Shown in pieces: positions 58,372-64,000 of a DNA stretch of 64,000 bases. The position numbers and the translations under genes are program-made. The notes under the pieces were generated by a model. The model ran no database searches. It was not told the origin of the DNA and was given only the letters and a program-made list of their open reading frames with translations. Origin of the DNA: Cryptomeria japonica. Taxonomy: Eukaryota; Streptophyta; Pinopsida; Cupressales; Cupressaceae. How positions within the stretch are numbered: position 1 is the stretch's first letter; every line of letters begins with the position of its first letter. The DNA is taken from assembly GCF_030272615.1 (NCBI RefSeq), contig NC_081411.1, forward strand, positions 156,450,971-156,514,970. The letters run 5' to 3'.

Positions 58372-59628
58372 GCCTAAGGGTTTATTTTCAGCTTTGGTTA
58401 TTAATAGTGGGCATCATTTCTTAACATTTGAAGGTAGTGAGGGATATGGGTTTGTTATTCAGTGAAGATCTCTCAAAACTAAGTATTCTAATGTGTATGT
58501 TGATGTAAAGTTATTGAGATTCATGATGAAATGTCATTACACATGCTGGAAAGTCAAAGAACATTGGCTATGTTAAAGGTTGTAGGATTTGAAATGTAAA
58601 GTGAAATGTTCACCAGTTTTGTGTTGTGCAACAAAGAGGAAAAGTGCAGACAATGGTCAATTTCAAGGTCTCCAGAAATATTAGAGGCAAAATAAATGAA
58701 GATTGCAAACTACCTCAACAAGATGAAAACTCTCATCATCTTTGAAGTCACATGTTTCAAGTTCTCATTTTGTAAAAGTGACTTATATCACTTGATGTAA
58801 CTAAAGTTAGAATTTGACTCTAATGTTTGTAAAAGTTAGGTAGATCCTAGCTTGTTTTCAAAAGGCAAGTTACTCTAAGTGTTCATTTATGGTACTTATC
58901 CTAAGTAGCTATTTAGGTAGTTATTCTAAGTAGTTGTTCTAAGTAATTGTCCTAGTTGGTTATGCTAAGTAGTTACACAAAGTAGTTATGAGGTAGTTAT
59001 TCAGAAAGCCTATAAATACAAGGTCGATTCATTTGTAAAGGGAGACTCTTACAAAGCAGAAACTATGAAAAAATTGTTAGCTCGGATCTTGTAATGAGTT
59101 TTGATATTACACTATGTACAAAGAGGTTTATGAAATTGTATAATCTCAAAAAGACAATAGATAATGCTTTCAAGTTCGTATGTTCTTGATGTTCTTCTAA
59201 GTTGTCATTACTAATTTTCTTCGTATGTTAAATCAGTGATTCCTTTTTGTGTCCACATGAATTATCAGCAATCTATGCAATTGATGTAATGAAACACAAT
59301 CAAGCTTTGGTATCTTGGTTTGGATGTGCTAGAGTTACCCATCTCTTCGTATGTTGAGATATGTCACCTTTCTTTCATCATCATTACAATTTAAAACTTG
59401 CTTTGTGCTTAAACCCCTTTGTAATAGTTATCAGTTGTGGAATCTCAGTGTGTATTCGTATGTCTACCATTGGGGTTTCTATTATTCACCTTTCTTTAGT
59501 TTATTGTTCTGTCATTTTTGTACTTTCAGGTAAAAAGTACACGAAAATACCAAATACCCCCATCATACAAGGGAGTTTCCCCTCTCAAATGCAGAGGAAG
59601 ATTGTATTTTTCCTACAATGTCTCCAAC
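58372..59628. other. Intergenic with short AAGTAGTTATTCT repeats and a TATA-like site
   Basis: 58850-58995 has about eight imperfect copies of TAAGTAGTTATTC. CCTATAAATACAAGG follows near 59008. Together they resemble the U3 of an LTR or an old promoter, but no matching end or PPT was found. Confidence 0.4.
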
Positions 59629-60160
59629 TGTTGGCATGGTTGTCACTTCTCTTTAGGTAAATAGGGTCAAATTTCGAGAATCAATCATTGTGACAAATCT
59701 GTTTACCAACAAGACCCAAAGAGATCTAAGACTATATTAATCTTTCAAATGAGTTACATCAATACAACTTCTCTCTTTAAATTTGTGCAACACTTTTTCG
59801 CTTCAACAACATGTGAATAACATATATTTATTTCATCTCAAACACTAAATAATTAGGCATGAAAGAAACCAAAGATCACAAATGCTTTCAAAAACCACTC
59901 AACAAAAATCACAAAAAACTAGAAAACCTCCTCTTTCAATGTGATTTTATTCGCCTTTTGAAAGAACTTCCTTACCTTATCAAGCTTTCATGTATCTTTC
60001 CCATTTTTCATGCTCTTACTATTTTGACAATTAAAAATCATTTTACAAGTTGTCACAATCGCATTTAGTAACTTTCATGACAACTAAAAGATAATTAAAA
60101 TTTCCAATTAATAACTAAATTCAAAAATAGCAACAACAAGGTTGAGATATTTTCACAACA
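59629..60160 (-). repeat. C3 3' LTR, 532 bp, with PPT at 60161-60175
   Basis: Minus strand: CGACAAGTGGAAGAA (PPT) then TGTTGTGAAAATATCTC, ending CCATGCCAACA at 59629 (TG...CA). The RNase H reading frame ends just before the PPT as in intact copia elements. Confidence 0.75.
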
Positions 60161-60199
60161 TTCTTCCACTTGTCGAACATCGTGCTAAAAAGTGTAAAG

Positions 60200-61560
60200 A
60201 GAAATTAAATAAATCAAGCTTTAGAAGAAGTGAGGCCCATAGCCTCTCTACACGAGTTAATTTTTTTTGTGCTTACTAGTTTAGTAAGTGAATTTGCAAC
60301 ATTCTCTAAAGTGTCTACTTTTGTAACATGACTGCACCACCCTCACCAATTTCTCAAACAAAGTGATACTAAAAATCTATGTTCTTTGTTCAAGCATGAT
60401 ACTTTGGGTTTTTAGCCAAATAGATGGCACTTTGACTATCACATTTGAGTTTTACTTATTTACATTGAAAACCAATATCTAAATACAATCTCTCTAACCA
60501 CACTGCCTCTTTACAAGCATGTGTTGCAACCATGTACTTTACTTCTGTAGTGGAGAATGAAACTATATCTTGTCTTTTTCTCATCTAACTAATTGATCCT
60601 CCAAACAAACTAAACACAAAGCCATCTATTGATCTTCTACAATCTAGATCACCAGCAAAATTTGAATCAACAAATCCCTATAAATCAATTGAACTACTCA
60701 TATTGTTAGATCCAAGATAACAAAGGCAATGATTAGAAGTCCCACATTAATTTTTAGAAACCCTTTTTACAGAAGTCCAATGTTCTTTACCAATATTTGT
60801 CATAAATCTACTAATAACTCTCACTACTTGGGAAATATTTGTTCTTGTACAAACTATAGCATACATAAGGCCTCCTAGAAGACTAGCATATGGAACATTA
60901 CATATCTCTTCAAGTTCATCATCTATTTTAGTACATTGTTAAAGAGATAGTTTAGTGTCAAGTAGAAAGGGAATATTAACTGGTTTACAATCATGCATGG
61001 GAAAACATTGCAAAATAGTGTTAACACACTTCTTTTGAATTAACCATAATTTTCTGTCAACCCAATCCATATTAATTTCCATATCTAAGATATATTTGCA
61101 ACCCCTAAATTCTGATAAGTATCTACTTCAAAGCATACAATGATCTGTTTAACCTGCAAACCAAGTGTTCTTCTCCCTTCATGGTCAAATTATCAATTTA
61201 TTTCAAAACTATTTTCTCATCAAGGTCACCATGTAAGAATGTTGTTTTAACATTCATTTTCTCTACTTATAAATCAAAAGCAACAACAATAGAGATTAGT
61301 TTAGCTATAGGAGAAACATATCTCACTAAAATCTACTCCTTCAACTTGTGAGTAACCTTTCAGCACTATCTACATCTTGTACCATTCCAACTTACCATCT
61401 GCTCTAAATTTATTCATAAATACCCATTTGCATCCAATGGCTTTCCTCCCCTTAGGAAGCTCAACTGTATCTTGATTGTGTCGCATTTTTTCACAACCTT
61501 TATTTCATCTTTGATTGCTTCTACCAAAACCCATGATCATCTAAAGATAAGGTCTCTTTC
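60200..61560 (-). pseudogene. C3 reverse transcriptase and RNase H fragments
   Basis: Minus strand, many stops. Seen: GCKWVF-like RT start followed by FRADGKLEWYKM (61450-61370), the RNase H pieces MVATHACKEAVWLERLYLDI (near 60510), KLKCDSQSAIYLAKNP (near 60440) and the end ENVANSLTKL-like stretch near 60290. Order and spacing fit a copia pol, heavily decayed. Confidence 0.8.
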
Positions 61561-61574
61561 ACAGATCTAGGTTT

Positions 61575-62698
61575 TGTTAGGCCCAATATGGAAAGCTAAT
61601 GTACTAAGAGGGGAGGGGTGAATCAGTACTTCAAAAATTTTCTTCAACAATAACTTTACTGTTAGGCATAAACTGAATAGTGTAGTAACATAACATAAAG
61701 CTAAAACAAATGAATAACAATCATACATGATTCATTCCATAACACTTATATTTTGGTTACACAGAAACTCATGGTTAGAGAGAAAAACTGCGGTGGGGAT
61801 GGCACCCACAACTTCACTACTGCAATAATAAAGAGTGCTCGGTTAGAGCTCCATGTTTAGCTATTTCTGATAGCTTACCCTATTAGGAGTATCAAGATCT
61901 ATTAGATCTACCTTGCTAAAGGATTTTACAACACTTAATCTAAATGCTGCACTTGGTTAGAGGCTTTACAATTTATAGACTTGATTAGAGTCTTTTACCA
62001 TGTTAAAGGTTTCTCTTACAACTTCAAAATATTACAATAAAATCATTACCAATATCTGCAAATTTACATCTGAAATGTTATAGTAGATTCTATGTGCTCA
62101 GATAAGATTACCTTGCTTATAGCATACCTCGGCAACCCATATAGTAACTCGGTAAACCCTTTTGTTTACTTTGTTCTTTGACTGTTCTCTGAAAACCTTC
62201 TCGGTGACCTCTGTGTCTCTGTAACAGTCTTCTTACACTCATGCACAGACACTTTTTAATTCTTAACTCATGCTATATAAATAGATCTCTTATGTCGGTG
62301 ATCCATTCATTGCTTCGATCTTACAAACATGTTTTATCAAATGAATAACCATGCAAAATATTTCATTGGTTGGATGACCTCGAAATCATACACATTCTTT
62401 AAGTGCAATTTCCAATCCGATAACGGTTCTATGTACCTTGATCTTGTAACATGTTTCCATATGTATGTCCAGGTTCAATGAATATGGTAACATGTTTCAC
62501 TTAGTGTATTTCAACTTGGTGTGTCATCTTTGCTGCTCAGTAAACATGAAAAGATACTCGGTAGATAGCTCGGTGCTTACTGGGCTCTGTGATTACTTTC
62601 TTCTATTACCGACTGCATATTTTGGTAGAGTTAACCGAGTAGAGTATATAGAATAACTTTGAACATAAGACTAATGGCAATCTTAGTAAGTAGTAACA
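61575..62698 (-). repeat. E4 3' LTR, 1,124 bp
   Basis: Minus strand TGTTACTACTTACTAAG to ATTGGGCCTAACA, with TTCACCCCTCCCCTCTTAGT near its end as in copia LTRs. Confidence 0.85.
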
Positions 62699-62719
62699 AT
62701 CTCCCCTTTTGACATTAGT
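62699..62719 (-). other. E4 polypurine tract with flanking inverted repeat
   Basis: CAAAAGGGGAGAT on the minus strand. ACTAATG (62719-62713) pairs with CATTAGT (62676-62670) inside the LTR. Confidence 0.8.
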
Positions 62720-63014
62720 TGAGATGTTTGACAAAAACTACTTTCAAAGTTATAACTCAAAAATCTATATACTTGCAAAATTTGACTAAACTGACAATAT
62801 ATACATTGGTCAATGAAATAGTATACTCAGATATAGTCCCCTTATCAATATACTGTACAATACTTCGATTTTGCATGCTCGGTGATCAATGTTCTGTGTG
62901 TTGCTCTTGAATACTCTACTCACTCTGCTTGGTATACTCCCCCTGTATACTACACTCCTGTTGTTTGATACTTTGAATACTATATCACTCCCCCTTTTTG
63001 ACAAACATCAAAAT

Positions 63015-64000
63015 TTAGTTACCATTTGGTGGTGGCAACTGGTCAAAAATGGATTTGTACTTTGTCCTTGCTTCGGTGAGAGCGACAAAGAGGGCATTCT
63101 TTACACTGTCCATTAAAGAATTATGTGCTTGAATATCAGCCAATAAAGAAATTAAGCCATCTAATGTGCTTCCCTCTTTTGTAGTAGATAGGTGAGTGGC
63201 TCGGTTAATCTGTTCTTGGACAGATGAAAGATGAGGAAGGAATAATGTCTGAAGTGTCACTATATCCATCCGGATCTTGTGTTCTTCATTTATGAGGTCC
63301 AATTGTTGAGCCATGAGCTGTTGTAAACTTGTATAAAAATTCTAAACTGAATTGGGCTCAGAGGTCAACTTATTTGAGAGATCGATGATCTCTTTCTCAA
63401 TTGCTTCAGTTTTATTTTTGATGTCTTTAATGAAAAAAGAAAATGTACAGAGTTTTTGAAATAAATAAAGAATATGCTTGAGTTGAGGTGACAACTCAAC
63501 AATAAATTTGACAAGTTTAATTTTGCCAAGAGCTATAGCTTTCTATACCTCTTCTATCATTTTAGCAGTGAGCTCCTTGTCTTTTAGCTTGCTAAAATAT
63601 TTAGATGCATTGACTCCAGATGTCTCTATTTGATTAAGGACTTCATCCAGTCGAGTATGGATGGCTGCATCGGTTGACACTGTAGCTTCAAGTAACATAT
63701 CTGTTAATAGTGTCTTTACCTTCTGAATTACTTTGTTTTTCTTTTGTATGGCCATTTGTTTCTCTTGTTCGGCCTATGCTTTGCATAGTTCACTGAAATC
63801 AATGAGTGCTTGCCCTTTTAATTTAGATATATCAACATTCAGCAACACTATTGGTTTTGACAAATCAACTTTAAAACTATGCTTTTTCATTTTCTTTTCT
63901 TTACCTTTCACTAATTGAACTAGGACAATGGCTTGTGAGACTTGTTGACTCTTGGTAGGTTGCTCGATAGAGGCAACACTTTGGTCAGTTATTTTAGACT
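63015..64000 (-). pseudogene. E4 ORF2, C-terminal part
   Basis: One minus-strand frame from the right edge to TAA at 63017-63015, about 327 codons, broken by stops near 63774, 63546 and 63343, each one C-to-T step from CAG. Lys-rich at first, then long amphipathic helices. The last ~110 residues (LPHLSSVQEQ...LSTTKEGSTLDGL...YKSIFDQLPPP) line up with the E3 ORF2 end (LPRLQILQK...LSTIDVMEE...FDKYYS). No enzymatic motif. 62720-63010, between the stop and the PPT, is non-coding. Confidence 0.65.

Larger units (their letters stand above)
59629..61574 (-). mobile_element. C3: copia element remnant, 5' side cut by E4
   Basis: Minus-strand order: RT pieces (from 61560), RNase H, PPT, 3' LTR (60160-59629). 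Upstream parts are separated or lost by the E4 insertion and lie beyond the window if present. Confidence 0.85.
61575..64000 (-). mobile_element. E4: E3-like non-autonomous LTR element, continues past the right edge
   Basis: 3' LTR at 62698-61575, PPT, then upstream an ORF2-like reading frame from the window end to 63015. Inserted into C3. LTR words, PPT context and ORF2 tail resemble E3 but the sequence is clearly diverged, so this is a sister lineage. Gag and the 5' LTR lie outside the window. Confidence 0.8.

Noticed and set aside
58787-59100. A further LTR (TATA plus short repeats)
   Set aside because: No partner copy, terminal motif, target duplication or PPT; left as a note on the intergenic region.

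Overview
The window is nuclear DNA of a land plant, made almost entirely of nested and decayed LTR retrotransposons. The plant call rests on families seen directly: Ty1/copia elements with initiator-Met tRNA primer sites, an Athila/Tat-type Ty3/gypsy element, a plant mobile domain (PMD) fragment, a Q-type (ZAT-like) C2H2 zinc-finger gene and a PPR pseudogene. The heavy nesting, very long LTRs and old broken copies suggest a large genome such as a conifer; that is inference only. No bacterial, organellar, rRNA, tRNA or CRISPR feature was found. Many apparent ORFs begin at non-ATG codons and are meaningless in a nuclear genome, so calls rest on homology, frame continuity and element structure.

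Layout, left to right. (1) 1-3899: 3' end of a Ty3-like element (E1, LTR starting TGTAGACACC) with an antisense PMD remnant, minisatellites, two hairpins, a polypurine tract (PPT) and its 3' LTR, which abuts an unidentified broken ORF (3900-4569). (2) 5475-7530: 5'-truncated copia element C1. (3) 7531-17297: Athila-like gypsy G1 on the minus strand with a 3.9 kb 5' LTR. (4) 17601-19025: solo LTR of the TGTAGAC family with a perfect 5-bp target duplication. (5) 19496-38005: E2, a large non-autonomous element of that family on the minus strand, split by E3 (20356-28130), a non-autonomous element with copia-like ends carrying a gag and a very long ORF of unknown function. E2 is flanked by a ~448-bp direct duplication holding the stop codon and 3' end of a gene-like exon (38435-38595). 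(6) 38890-47525: an Athila-family LTR on the plus strand interrupted by a full-length but dead copia element, C2. (7) 47526-54356: AT-rich DNA with a 2.3-2.9 kb tandem duplication containing long GA tracts. (8) 54965-55534: the only intact gene, a ZAT-like zinc finger. (9) 57543-58371: PPR pseudogene. (10) 59629-64000: copia C3 on the minus strand, interrupted by E4, a relative of E3 that runs off the right edge.

How the parts relate. E3 and E4 have LTRs, a PPT and an ORF2 but no visible protease, integrase or reverse transcriptase. Across the PPT/LTR junction E3 is nearly identical to autonomous C2 and uses the same type of primer site, so E3 looks like a parasite of C2-type enzymes. Their PPTs are bracketed by inverted repeats whose sequence differs in E4 while pairing is kept. 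E2 carries complementary minisatellite arrays near the two ends of its genomic RNA, which could circularise it. These RNA-structure features, together with the ~1,100-codon ORF2 shared by E3 and E4, are the best candidates for something undescribed. Nearly all premature stops in every element lie one C-to-T step from Gln, Arg or Trp codons, a signature of cytosine-methylation decay.
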